From NCBI GenBank assembly GCA_947305005.1, contig CAMZCM010000005.1:86606-150605 (forward strand): DNA of 64,000 bases, written 5' to 3'. The notes beneath the pieces were generated by a model. It saw nothing but the letters and a program-made list of their open reading frames with translations. It did not search any database and was not told the origin of the DNA. Of this stretch, positions 20,435-28,795 are shown one piece after another; positions within the stretch are counted from its first letter, which is position 1, and each line of letters opens with the position of its first letter. Position numbers and translations under genes: made by a program. Source of the stretch: an uncultured Prevotellaceae bacterium. Lineage in GTDB: Bacteria > Bacteroidota > Bacteroidia > Bacteroidales > Bacteroidaceae.

Positions 20435-21888
20435 TCAACTGGAAGATTATATGGAAAATCATCGGGCAACTGCTTTGTATGGAAGCGGCGCTGATGGCCG
20501 TGTGTGCGCTCATGTCGCATGGCTACCAAGAGGATGATTTCTTAGCCTTTGTGATATCTATCCTGATTACGGTTTTTGCGGGCGTTACCTTAGAGTATAT
20601 TGGCCATCATTCCACCAACTCTATGTCGCGCCGCGACTCATTCCTTGTTGTCACCTTTGCTTGGCTCATCTTCAGTCTCTTCGGTTCCCTGCCTTTCCTG
20701 TTGAGTGGCTATTTGACTAATCCTACCGACGCTTATTTTGAAACCATTTCCGGCTTTACAACAACGGGAGCCTCGCTGATCGACGATGTGGAAAGTCTTC
20801 CGCACGCCCTGCTCTTCTGGCGTAGTATGACACAGTGGGTCGGTGGCCTTGGTATCGTCTTCTTCACCATTGCTATCATACCTTCTTTAACGGGCGGTAG
20901 CATTAAGGTCTTCACGGTAGAGGCTACGGGGCCGATGCGTACGAAGATGCATCCGCGTTTGCGCACCACCGGTCATTGGATTTGGGGCATCTATTTCTTG
21001 CTGACGTTCGTCTGCTCTCTTTGTTTCTATCTAGAGGGCATGAGCGTTTTTGATTGTGTCAATTACGCGATGACGGTGACTGCCACTGGCGGCTTTGCCA
21101 CGCACAACGCTAGCACTGGCTTCTTCCATAGCACAGCAATTGATTATACAGCGATTCTGTTCATGTTCTTGTGCGGCACCAGCTTCACCTTATTATATAT
21201 AGCGTTGTTTAAACGCAGGGTGAAGGAGTTCTTCCATAATTCTGAATTTCGCCTTTATTTTGGTGTCATTGTAGTCTGTACGATTCTCATCATGTTCATT
21301 CTCATGCGTTGCTGCCATTATCGTATCGAGGATGCATTGCGCTCCGGTCTCTTCCAGGTGGTCTCGTTCCTGACCACGACGGGTGTATTCAATGATGATG
21401 CCGGCAAATGGCCTCATATCACATGGGCCATCCTTACGGTTTGTATGTTCATTGGCGGTTGTTCGGGCTCTACGAGTGGTGGCTTCAAATGTGCCCGAAT
21501 GGTCATTCTGTGGACGGTCTTGCGCAATGAGATTCGTCGTATTCTGCACCCCAATGCCGTCTTGCCCGTCCGTGTCAATGGCATGACTGTATCCTACGAC
21601 CATCAGCTGAGCCTGTTTGCTTTCTTTGCAGCTTATGTGTTGCTGTGCCTCTTCGTTTATTTCGTCATGTTGATTTTTGGCGTTGACAGCACCAACGCGA
21701 TCACCATCGCCTTCAGTTGCGCCAGCAATGTTGGTCCTACGCTTGGTTTGGAGATTGGTCCGACGATGTCTTGGAGCATCCTGCCCGACGTCGTCAAATG
21801 GCTCCTCTCCCTACTGATGCTCATGGGCCGTCTTGAAATCCTCTCCGTCCTTGTTCTTTTCACTCGCAGTTTCTGGCGAGATAAGTAA
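20431..21888 (+). CDS. trkH: TrkH-family potassium transporter subunit
   Basis: 485 aa integral membrane protein. Repeated membrane-pore-membrane units with K+-filter-like segments: TISGFTTTGASL, TVTATGGFATHNAS, SFLTTTGVFNDD and SCASNVGPTLGLE. Takes up K+ together with a cytoplasmic TrkA-type regulator, which is not in this window. ATG 20431 overlaps the Fur-family stop by four bases. The gene ends exactly where the oppositely oriented glycosyltransferase gene ends (stop codons abut at 21888/21889), with no space for a terminator. Confidence 0.9.
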   Translation: MINWKIIWKIIGQLLCMEAALMAVCALMSHGYQEDDFLAFVISILITVFAGVTLEYIGHHSTNSMSRRDSFLVVTFAWLIFSLFGSLPFLLSGYLTNPTDAYFETISGFTTTGASLIDDVESLPHALLFWRSMTQWVGGLGIVFFTIAIIPSLTGGSIKVFTVEATGPMRTKMHPRLRTTGHWIWGIYFLLTFVCSLCFYLEGMSVFDCVNYAMTVTATGGFATHNASTGFFHSTAIDYTAILFMFLCGTSFTLLYIALFKRRVKEFFHNSEFRLYFGVIVVCTILIMFILMRCCHYRIEDALRSGLFQVVSFLTTTGVFNDDAGKWPHITWAILTVCMFIGGCSGSTSGGFKCARMVILWTVLRNEIRRILHPNAVLPVRVNGMTVSYDHQLSLFAFFAAYVLLCLFVYFVMLIFGVDSTNAITIAFSCASNVGPTLGLEIGPTMSWSILPDVVKWLLSLLMLMGRLEILSVLVLFTRSFWRDK

Positions 21889-22845
21889 TTATTTTAAATT
21901 GTGATAGAGGCGACGAACGAGGCGGCCGAACCAGGTATAACGAATGCCCCAGTCGGTGAGGGCTTCCTTCAGAATTGTCTCAATAGCTGGATTGACAGTT
22001 GGTTCCTGATAGGTAAGTAAGACGGTGCCAGCGTAAGGCTCACGATCGTATTCGTAACGCTGCAGTAGCGGTACCAACCATTTGGGTAGGAAGCCGTAAT
22101 GGGTGCCGCTGTCGAGGCCGATATTGCGGACGAGCGTTCGAGTCGGGTAGAGGCAGAGCCCACCTGCTCGACGAATAGCGAGGCTCCAACACAGATCCCA
22201 AGGAATCGGTTGGCGATTCAGATGGTTCAGACAAGGAAAGACTCCTCCATACTCGATGGCGTCAAGGATGGTCGGATCTAAGCCGTCAAGAGCCTCGGTA
22301 CAAGACTGATAGTGACGGAAATGTTGTAGCCAGCGGTCGCGCCAAGTTCCCCAGCCCCATCCTGCCATGAAGGGAGTGAAGTATGAGGTAAGAGGGTGAA
22401 GCATAGAGGCTTGAGTTTCTTCAATTCTTGTAAAACCACTAACGTGCATAACGCGTGAATCGTTACGATACATGTCGAAAGCTTCATTCATGAACTCGAG
22501 GAAATGAGGAGCAGTGATGATGTCGTCTTCAAGGACGATGATGGTATCGTGGTGCTGAAAGACTTCATTGATGCCTTCAATGACGTTGCGTTCCAGATAG
22601 TAGTTTGTAGGGCGCTCCACGATGGTCATGCTATTTAATGATTGTGTACGTGCAATCTCCGCTTTTATCTCATGTAGCACAGCTCTAACTTCCTTTACGG
22701 CTGCCCACGACACCTCATCCCGTCCGCCATCAGAGAAAACATAGAGGTCAGTCTTTGGGGCAAGGGTATTGGCCATCAAGGCACGAAGTGTCTTTCGCGT
22801 GTTGTCGGCACGATTATAGACAAAAAGGGCAATAGGAGCGGACAT
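21889..22845 (-). CDS. Glycosyltransferase of GT-A fold
   Basis: 318 aa. N-terminus IALFVYNRADNTRKTLRALMANT and a DxD-like motif IIVLEDDIITAPHFLEFMNEA mark a GT-A glycosyltransferase of the kind found in Bacteroidales surface-glycan loci. MAGWGWGTWRDRW is also conserved in this type. Cytoplasmic, with no clear membrane segment. Last gene of a licD-acyltransferase-glycosyltransferase operon; an 8-bp-period repeat lies between it and the acyltransferase gene. Donor and acceptor unknown. Confidence 0.82.
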   Translation of the reverse strand: MSAPIALFVYNRADNTRKTLRALMANTLAPKTDLYVFSDGGRDEVSWAAVKEVRAVLHEIKAEIARTQSLNSMTIVERPTNYYLERNVIEGINEVFQHHDTIIVLEDDIITAPHFLEFMNEAFDMYRNDSRVMHVSGFTRIEETQASMLHPLTSYFTPFMAGWGWGTWRDRWLQHFRHYQSCTEALDGLDPTILDAIEYGGVFPCLNHLNRQPIPWDLCWSLAIRRAGGLCLYPTRTLVRNIGLDSGTHYGFLPKWLVPLLQRYEYDREPYAGTVLLTYQEPTVNPAIETILKEALTDWGIRYTWFGRLVRRLYHNLK

Positions 22846-22852
22846 GATAACA

Positions 22853-22873
22853 GATTAACAAATTAACAGATTA
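22853..22873. repeat. Short 8-bp-period repeat at the acyltransferase stop codon
   Basis: Units GATTAACA, AATTAACA and partial copies fill the gap between the acyltransferase stop (22871-22873) and the glycosyltransferase start (22845). Confidence 0.55.
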
Positions 22874-23929
22874 TTCGCGTCCAAAGAGCCATTTTTTGAA
22901 AAAGGGACTGATGCGGAGGACATGACTGGTGAGGATGGAAAAAGCAACGACAAGGAGGGCGAGGAGTAAGGCGGTAGTTCCCTCAAGCACGAAGTTCTGA
23001 GGATGAGCCTTGAACCACACGCCCACATCGGGCAGCTTGGGAATGAAGAAATAGTGGATGAGATAGATGTCGAGGGTACGTACACCGATGTACTGCAGGG
23101 CATTGCCGATGCATGTATCCTTCGTGAACCACGAAGCGTAGTTGCGGAAGAAGGCTACAATGATCAGTACCAGTGCGTACATAGACATCGTACGCGGCAA
23201 GTTGGCCCACTGTAGGCGCAGGTTATGCCATTTCAGGTAGTCGCCTGCACCGAGGAAGGCGATAGCAATGAGCAAGGGGAAGAACCACTTGCTGTCAAAA
23301 AGGTGCTGCACTTGACCCCAATAACGATGAACGAAGTTGCCAAGGAGGAAGAACTGAAAGTTGCGCGCCAGTTCCGTGATGCTCGAAATCTTCCAGAAAG
23401 GATCTTTATACCACGAGAACCACGACGGCATATATAGCGTGGCGTAGGCGAAGATGGCTATAAGCCACAAGACTATTAGGGCATAGTTGACCCATTTGCC
23501 GCCCTTAATATGTTTGAAGACAAAGCAAACAGCATAATACGCCAAGAACATCTCTAAGAGCACCATCGTGAACCAGTAGCCGCCCTTTGTAGGACTGCTC
23601 CACGCCTCTTCCATCTTGGGCCAGAAATGTTTGGCAGCGATGGCGATGTAGGCGGTCATGAAGACAACGGTAGGCACAATCTGTACGCGTAGTTTCTTGG
23701 CGATGAGCTGTCCCGTTTCACGCAGGTTCCATGAGAAAGAGGCTTTATATGCAAGAAAACCGCTGATGAAGAAGAATAAGGGCATGCGGAATAGCAAGCA
23801 CAGCGACATGAACATTGAGTATTTGGTGTTCGTGTCGAAGCCGAAGCCGTAAGTGTGGTTCGTCACCACCATGAGCATCGTGAAGCCACGCAGGGCGTCA
23901 AGCCATTCGAGACGTTGTTTATTAATCAT
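22871..23929 (-). CDS. Acyltransferase family 3 membrane protein
   Basis: 352 aa, about ten membrane helices. Starts with RLEWLDALRGFTMLMVVTNH, the conserved N-terminal R-x-x-x-x-D-x-L-R-G and His motif of acyltransferase 3 (O-acetylation of surface sugars using acyl-CoA). FFFISGFLAYKA and LDIYLIHYFFIPKLP are also family-typical. ATG 23929 overlaps the licD stop by 8 bases (ATGATTAA); the longer upstream frame is the licD gene in another frame. Probably decorates the glycan made by the neighbouring enzymes. Confidence 0.88.
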   Translation of the reverse strand: MINKQRLEWLDALRGFTMLMVVTNHTYGFGFDTNTKYSMFMSLCLLFRMPLFFFISGFLAYKASFSWNLRETGQLIAKKLRVQIVPTVVFMTAYIAIAAKHFWPKMEEAWSSPTKGGYWFTMVLLEMFLAYYAVCFVFKHIKGGKWVNYALIVLWLIAIFAYATLYMPSWFSWYKDPFWKISSITELARNFQFFLLGNFVHRYWGQVQHLFDSKWFFPLLIAIAFLGAGDYLKWHNLRLQWANLPRTMSMYALVLIIVAFFRNYASWFTKDTCIGNALQYIGVRTLDIYLIHYFFIPKLPDVGVWFKAHPQNFVLEGTTALLLALLVVAFSILTSHVLRISPFFKKWLFGRE

Positions 23930-24728
23930 AGATTTCGAGCTTATTGACGTGCCCTTGGATTTGATTGAGATCAGGCAGTTGCATATAATCGCCGTATTGT
24001 GTCTGGAGCATATGATGGCTATTCCCTGGAACGGAGAGCTGTACCCCTTCGAAGTTATGAGTCGTGAGTGGGAAAATGTCCCGTTCGTCATAGACGATGT
24101 GGAAGGGTATGCCGTAGTCGTAGGTCAGTGTGTTTCCGTAGGTGCTGCGGCTGATGAAGCGAAGTACGGGGAAAGTGATATGCTTGTTTACCCAGGTGAT
24201 GGCTCTAATGCGTTTCATCGCCCATGAACGGTTCTTGGCAGTACGGAAGATCTTGAAAGTGTGCCCTTGTAGCGGTTCACTCAGCAAGTGTGTCCAAAGA
24301 TGCATTTTGTCAAAAGGAAAGATATCAATATAGACACCACGCTCTTTGAAAACCTGATCGTAGGGGCATTCTTCTTCCAAGAGCGAACGCTTGTCGCGTA
24401 GTTTGGCAAAGAAATAAAAATAGTTGGGGTCGGTATCGTTAGTTTGTAGGACGATGTGGGATGGCAATTCATCTGGCAGCACCTTCATCAGACGTAAATA
24501 ATCTTTGCGCAAAAGGGCTACGTCAAGGTCGTCATCCCATGGGATGAAACCATTGTGACGGATAGCGCCCAAAAGTGTGCCCCCATAAAGGAAATAGGGG
24601 ATATTGTGTTTCTTGCAGATGCGATCCAATTCAACGACCATCTCCAGCATAATCATCTGCTGACGATGTAACAATGAGTTGTCAGGATTGAACCTCTCTT
24701 TAAGCTCTTTAGCATCAAAAGCGGTCAT
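23922..24728 (-). CDS. LicD family phosphotransferase
   Basis: 268 aa. YFLYGGTLLGAIRHNGFIPW followed by DDDLDVAL is the LicD nucleotidyltransferase-fold signature with metal-binding Asp residues. LicD proteins transfer a phospho-group (phosphocholine, phosphoglycerol and others) from a CDP-activated donor to a glycan. The divergently transcribed neighbour is a TagD-like cytidylyltransferase, the right kind of enzyme to make the donor. ATG 24728 follows a promoter -7 box (TAACTTTGC, 24765-24757). A second, distinct licD gene is at 56117-56914. Confidence 0.87.
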   Translation of the reverse strand: MTAFDAKELKERFNPDNSLLHRQQMIMLEMVVELDRICKKHNIPYFLYGGTLLGAIRHNGFIPWDDDLDVALLRKDYLRLMKVLPDELPSHIVLQTNDTDPNYFYFFAKLRDKRSLLEEECPYDQVFKERGVYIDIFPFDKMHLWTHLLSEPLQGHTFKIFRTAKNRSWAMKRIRAITWVNKHITFPVLRFISRSTYGNTLTYDYGIPFHIVYDERDIFPLTTHNFEGVQLSVPGNSHHMLQTQYGDYMQLPDLNQIQGHVNKLEIYD

Positions 24729-24756
24729 GATTTGTCTTTGTTGTCCATTTAATGAT

Positions 24757-24765
24757 GCAAAGTTA
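24757..24765 (-). promoter_or_regulatory. -7 box of the licD operon
   Basis: Minus strand TAACTTTGC, about 30 bases before ATG 24728. The -33 element is not clear. Divergent from the 24840-24848 box. Confidence 0.5.
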
Positions 24766-24839
24766 AGCAAAAAGAAACAAAATCAAGCATTCTGATGGAA
24801 TAAGATGATAAATCCGTGCAAAATATCATAAGAAATAGC

Positions 24840-24848
24840 TACCTTTGC
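24840..24848 (+). promoter_or_regulatory. -7 box of the cytidylyltransferase operon
   Basis: TACCTTTGC, 24 bases before ATG 24872. The -33 element is not clear. The shared 75-bp region between the two divergent -7 boxes could hold a common regulator site. Confidence 0.5.
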
Positions 24849-24871
24849 GGTCAGTAAAACACTTTATCATC

Positions 24872-25306
24872 ATGATTATCGGATATACAACAGGTGTCTA
24901 TGACCTTTTTCATATCGGTCATCTGAATTTGCTAAAGAATGCTAAGGGGATGTGCGACAAGTTGATTGTTGGCGTCACCGTAGATGAGCTCGTAGCTTAT
25001 AAAGGCAAGAAGTCGATGATTCCCTTCGAGGATCGCATAGAGATTGTGCGCAGCATCAAATATGTGGATGCCGCTGTCCCGCAGTATGATATGGACAAGT
25101 TGGCTGCCTGTAAGAAACTGGGTGCGAAGTTACTCTTTGTAGGTGATGACTGGTATGGCACCGAGAAGTGGCAGGAATATGAGAAGCAGTTCAATGCCGA
25201 GGGTATCAAGATTGTCTATTTCCCCTATACAAAAGGAATCTCTTCGACACAGATAACCAAGGCACTCGATGCTGTCAGGGGCGAGAGCTTAGAGGATGTA
25301 AAGTGA
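24872..25306 (+). CDS. TagD-like glycerol-3-phosphate cytidylyltransferase family protein
   Basis: 144 aa, one nucleotidyltransferase domain. TTGVYDLFHIGHLNLL carries the HxGH motif (His 14, His 17) and YTKGISSTQIT is the C-terminal ISTT-type nucleotide-binding motif. These enzymes make CDP-glycerol or a related CDP-alcohol from CTP. Cytoplasmic. Divergent from licD, so the two together suggest a CDP-X maker and a P-X transferase. The exact alcohol (glycerol, choline, ethanolamine or other) cannot be read from the sequence. Confidence 0.85.
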   Translation: MIIGYTTGVYDLFHIGHLNLLKNAKGMCDKLIVGVTVDELVAYKGKKSMIPFEDRIEIVRSIKYVDAAVPQYDMDKLAACKKLGAKLLFVGDDWYGTEKWQEYEKQFNAEGIKIVYFPYTKGISSTQITKALDAVRGESLEDVK

Positions 25307-25358
25307 AAGAGACTTGTAATAATGACATCAAGTTTTAACGACATAATACTCAAGAAAA

Positions 25359-26402
25359 ATGATAATTGACAAAGATTTTTGTTTAAGTTCTTATATGGCT
25401 TTCCGCTATATTTGGAAGGATGGCGTGGACTTTGCCGAGGGCTTTCAACATAAGAACTATCGTCCCGCGGAGGACGGTGAACGGATTCCCGTTAGGACTT
25501 CGGAGGATATTGACCGCGAAATACAGAAACAATTCGATTCGCTCTATGCGAAGTATGATAATATAGGAATTCTCCTGTCTGGTGGTATGGATAGCGCCTG
25601 TCTGGCTTCCTATCTCAAGCCAGGTAGCCATGCATACACTTTTAACTCTGTCTCAGGCGTTTTCGACGCAGATATTGAACGGGCTAAGAAGTATTGCAAC
25701 AAATGGCAGTTGAATCACCATTTAATAGACATCAACATGGAAGACTATGAGCGCTACACGCCCATAGTCATGCGTTATAAGTTCGCTCCCGTCCATTCCA
25801 TCGAACCGCAGATATACAAAGCTGCTGAGTTGGCGAAACGCGATGGAGTTCAGTTGATGATTGTCGGCGAAAGTGCCGACTTGATATTCGGCGGTATGGA
25901 CAAACTGATCAGCCCCCAATGGTCCTTCGATGCCTTTGTCAAACGTTACACTTTTTTAGATCCCGAGTTGGTACTGGAAAACCCTATCAGTCAGGCAGAG
26001 GCATATGAGCCGTATCGCAGAGGTACGGATGGTATCGATGTCTTCCGATTCATGGATGAGGTTTTTGCTGTTGAGAGTTCTGGCTCGTATCTCAATGCTT
26101 TTGGAGCTGCGTGGATGCCATATTACGATCCATATGCATTGTTGGTTATGGCCGACCCTCTGGATATCAATCGTGTTCGTAGCGGTGAACCCAAATATCT
26201 TGTTCGCGGACTTTATGCTATCAAATATCCTGAACTTGAGATTCCGTTCAAGATTCCTATGCCGCGACCAGTGGATGCCGTTTTCAAAAATTGGGTTGGT
26301 CCCACTCGTCCTGAGTTCCGTAAGGATATACCGATGCAGAACCTCACGGGCAACCAAAAATGGCAACTCTGGTGCGCAGAGCAGTTCTTAAACAGTTTAT
26401 AA
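25359..26402 (+). CDS. Asparagine-synthase-like ATP-pyrophosphatase domain protein without glutaminase domain
   Basis: 347 aa. ILLSGGMDSACLASYL (residues 71-86) is the SGGMDS PP-loop of asparagine synthase and related ATP pyrophosphatases; IVGESADLIFGGMDKL and the C-terminal region follow the asparagine-synthase C-domain layout. The N-terminal glutaminase (Cys 2) domain of AsnB is missing, so ammonia or an amine would come from elsewhere. Encoded 52 bases after the cytidylyltransferase and followed by a terminator, hence a two-gene operon beside licD. A role in amidating or amino-acylating a glycan building block is inferred only. Confidence 0.8.
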   Translation: MIIDKDFCLSSYMAFRYIWKDGVDFAEGFQHKNYRPAEDGERIPVRTSEDIDREIQKQFDSLYAKYDNIGILLSGGMDSACLASYLKPGSHAYTFNSVSGVFDADIERAKKYCNKWQLNHHLIDINMEDYERYTPIVMRYKFAPVHSIEPQIYKAAELAKRDGVQLMIVGESADLIFGGMDKLISPQWSFDAFVKRYTFLDPELVLENPISQAEAYEPYRRGTDGIDVFRFMDEVFAVESSGSYLNAFGAAWMPYYDPYALLVMADPLDINRVRSGEPKYLVRGLYAIKYPELEIPFKIPMPRPVDAVFKNWVGPTRPEFRKDIPMQNLTGNQKWQLWCAEQFLNSL

Positions 26403-26412
26403 CTATACAAAT

Positions 26413-26448
26413 AATCGTCGGCAGTTTTACAAAGTGCCGACGATTTTT
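26413..26448 (+). terminator. Rho-independent terminator after the asparagine-synthase-like gene
   Basis: 11-bp perfect stem (26413-26423 with 26435-26445; core CGTCGGCA/TGCCGACG), 11-base loop, then a T run on the + strand. Placed 10 bases after the stop and between two convergent genes; on the minus strand the T run is poorer. Confidence 0.88.
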
Positions 26449-26466
26449 ATATACGAATCAACTTCA

Positions 26467-27879
26467 TCAGAAATCTTCTTGGAAGAGGGGATCTTCGGGC
26501 ATGACCATGACGGGTTTCTGCTGCGACTCTTTGAGGAGTTGGTCGGAGACGAAATCCTTATCCACCACAAGACGGAACATGTATTCGCGGAACCAACGGG
26601 CGGACATGATGATGTAACCGTTGGCGCCTGAAGCGGTGCCCCATGAGTTCTCTACCTTCCATTTGATGGGTTTATCGTTCTGGTCGAGGTCAACGGCAGT
26701 GATGGTCATGGCGTGTGTGGAACCACTGTCGAAAGTAGCGATGCGGTCTGCTTTGTTCATAGGAAAAGTGGTGCCCATGAGCGAGGCGTAGTCGAAGTTT
26801 TCCGTATCGGCATAGCCACGCTTTCGGTCGAGGAATTTGCCTACGTCATAGCTGCTATAGAGCTTTCGGCCGGCCTTTAGCTGTGCGATAGCCAGTTGTT
26901 CGATGTCCTCCATCGGCAAGTTCAGGTAGCACCAGTTTGTGCCGTCGTAGGTGTGACGATCCCACTCCACTTCATAAGTCTTATGGTACTCGCGGCGCGG
27001 GTCGTTCATCACCATGATGAAGGAGCCTTGGAGCTTGCGGCCGCCCATGATTTCGGCATAGAATGATTGTGGCGTATATGTCTTGGGCGCTGTGCGTGTC
27101 TTTCCGCTCTTGTCATGGAAGGCATAGGTGAACTCACGGATGGGTTCACCGTAGGCCAGTGTAAGCATCCGATAGATGTCGCTGAGCATGGCTGTCTTGC
27201 GCTGTGCAACGGCATCAGCCTTTTTCTTATCAGCTACCATACGACGTAGTTCAAGGCCATACTCGCGAAGCTTGGAGGTGATGAGGGCGCGGAACTTCGA
27301 GGTGTTCTCTGTAGAGAATGTCTCGGGTACGACCTCGGCGGGTACGAGGCCGTACTTGGGAGCTAAGTCAACAAGGCCGCAGAAGGTGCCGCCATCCGCG
27401 ATGGGATGTTGGAAGAAGAAGCGCACACGCTCGCTTTCCATCGGTTCCTTGGCCGTGTCGATGACACCTTGGAGCATCAGGTTGGCTTTCTCCAACTGAT
27501 CCCAGAAGAAGGTGTAACCCTGTGAGAACTCTATAGCGAGTGAGTCGGCATGTTGGTGGGCAAAATCGGAACGCAGGACGTTCATGCCGGAGAACATCCA
27601 GCAACGACCGCTTGATTTTTGGTCGGTGATACTTTGTTTGGACGTCTCCACACTAAACTGTGTATTGATGGCACCGGCATTGGCGCGGTTCTGGGCCAAA
27701 TCATCGATTGCGTTGACGGCAATGGCATTGGACAGCGCACGTGTCGCTGCCGTTGCGGGCTGTGTCTTCTGGATAGATGTCAGCATAACGGGGGTGATGC
27801 CGCCGTTCGCTGTTTTCTGAGCCGAGGCAAAGCCTGCACTGAGAATAAGTCCTACAAAGAATAGTTTTCGGGTTTTCAT
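26467..27879 (-). CDS. pepC: Secreted C1B cysteine aminopeptidase, bleomycin hydrolase type
   Basis: 470 aa. Signal peptide MKTRKLFFVGLILSAGFASA followed by Gln 21, so the mature N-terminus may become pyroglutamate. Papain-fold of family C1B: Cys 93 in DQKSSGRCWMFSG, His 389 in STHAMTI, Asn 411 in VENSWG. Bleomycin hydrolases are normally cytoplasmic hexamers; a signal peptide is seen in Bacteroidetes versions, which act outside the cytoplasm. The gene begins 12 bases after the fucosyltransferase-like gene and is the last of a long minus-strand gene series. Confidence 0.9.
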   Translation of the reverse strand: MKTRKLFFVGLILSAGFASAQKTANGGITPVMLTSIQKTQPATAATRALSNAIAVNAIDDLAQNRANAGAINTQFSVETSKQSITDQKSSGRCWMFSGMNVLRSDFAHQHADSLAIEFSQGYTFFWDQLEKANLMLQGVIDTAKEPMESERVRFFFQHPIADGGTFCGLVDLAPKYGLVPAEVVPETFSTENTSKFRALITSKLREYGLELRRMVADKKKADAVAQRKTAMLSDIYRMLTLAYGEPIREFTYAFHDKSGKTRTAPKTYTPQSFYAEIMGGRKLQGSFIMVMNDPRREYHKTYEVEWDRHTYDGTNWCYLNLPMEDIEQLAIAQLKAGRKLYSSYDVGKFLDRKRGYADTENFDYASLMGTTFPMNKADRIATFDSGSTHAMTITAVDLDQNDKPIKWKVENSWGTASGANGYIIMSARWFREYMFRLVVDKDFVSDQLLKESQQKPVMVMPEDPLFQEDF

Positions 27880-27891
27880 AAGGGTTTGTTT

Positions 27892-28752
27892 TTAACTTTT
27901 AGTCTGACAAAGTAGATCGATACTACCTTTACCATCGCGTTGAAGGATAGTGATGGGGACATCGCCCAAACAAGCAGCAATTGGAGAGAACGTAGAGCCT
28001 GCAGATCCGTAGATGTGCTGTGTGTGACTCAGGGTCAGCATATCCACGAGCGCTTCTCTAATGCCTTTGGTGCTATCACGTGTGGCCACGGCTGGGGAAG
28101 TGAGGACACGGCCGCCGTATCGGGAAAAGAGTGCCGTTTTCGTAGCTTCATCGTCAGTGGCGAGATAAATGCAGAGATCGTCATACTGTTCAATCTCGCG
28201 GTCAATGGCAGTGATGAACAACTCCAATGGACTTTGGTCGATGGCTTGTTGGTGGTCGGCGCGACGGATGTGAACGCCGATGGAATGGGCAGAAAATTTA
28301 GATGTACGGGCATTAACGATTTCGCAGACGCGTTCATTCGGTTGGAAGAGCAGGTGCAGATTGTCACTGGTCCACGGGCAGAAATCCCGATAGGCTGTCA
28401 TCAATGTATTTCCTTGCTTGAACCACGCTTCGTAATCGAAGCCCTCCTTGTTCAGATCCCAAATTTGCGGCGCAAGGATGATATGTTGAAAAGACAGTCG
28501 CTGGAGAAGTCTTGGCAAATGCAAGTTTTTCCATGTCGGCCTCGCGAAGAGTATCTTTTCAAAGCCTTGCGCATCACGAATAAAAACTTCATTCTCTTGA
28601 AATAATTCGTCAAACCGACAGCGCATCCCCCATTGCGATGTCCATATCACTTGCATCGGAATTCCTGTCCGTTGCGCCATGGCGAAAGCAGCCGCTGCGA
28701 CACGCATTCGGTTGCCCAGACCACCTTCCAATATGATTGTATTCGTTTTCAT
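27892..28752 (-). CDS. Fucosyltransferase-like glycosyltransferase (alpha-1,2/GT11 or NodZ-like)
   Basis: 286 aa. N-terminal IILEGGLGNRMRVAAAAFAM is the Rossmann start found in GT11 and O-fucosyltransferase-like enzymes, and GVHIRRADH (residues 159-167) is the HxRRxD motif that binds GDP-fucose in alpha-1,2/1,6 fucosyltransferases. C-terminal IYGSAGSTFSPIAACLGDVP is the matching donor-site segment. No membrane helix. Placed after the flippase gene, hence likely glycan assembly; GDP-fucose as donor is inferred from the motif. Confidence 0.72.
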   Translation of the reverse strand: MKTNTIILEGGLGNRMRVAAAAFAMAQRTGIPMQVIWTSQWGMRCRFDELFQENEVFIRDAQGFEKILFARPTWKNLHLPRLLQRLSFQHIILAPQIWDLNKEGFDYEAWFKQGNTLMTAYRDFCPWTSDNLHLLFQPNERVCEIVNARTSKFSAHSIGVHIRRADHQQAIDQSPLELFITAIDREIEQYDDLCIYLATDDEATKTALFSRYGGRVLTSPAVATRDSTKGIREALVDMLTLSHTQHIYGSAGSTFSPIAACLGDVPITILQRDGKGSIDLLCQTKS

Positions 28753-28763
28753 GAACTTTCATT

Positions 28764-28795
28764 ATAACGTTATGACGCTATGACATTGTGACGTT
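28764..28795. repeat. 8-bp-period repeat across the flippase stop codon
   Basis: Four consecutive 8-base units, for example ATGACGCT, ATGACATT and GTGACGTT. The repeat encodes the last flippase residues (RHNVIAS), contains its stop codon and fills the gap to the next gene. Confidence 0.65.
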
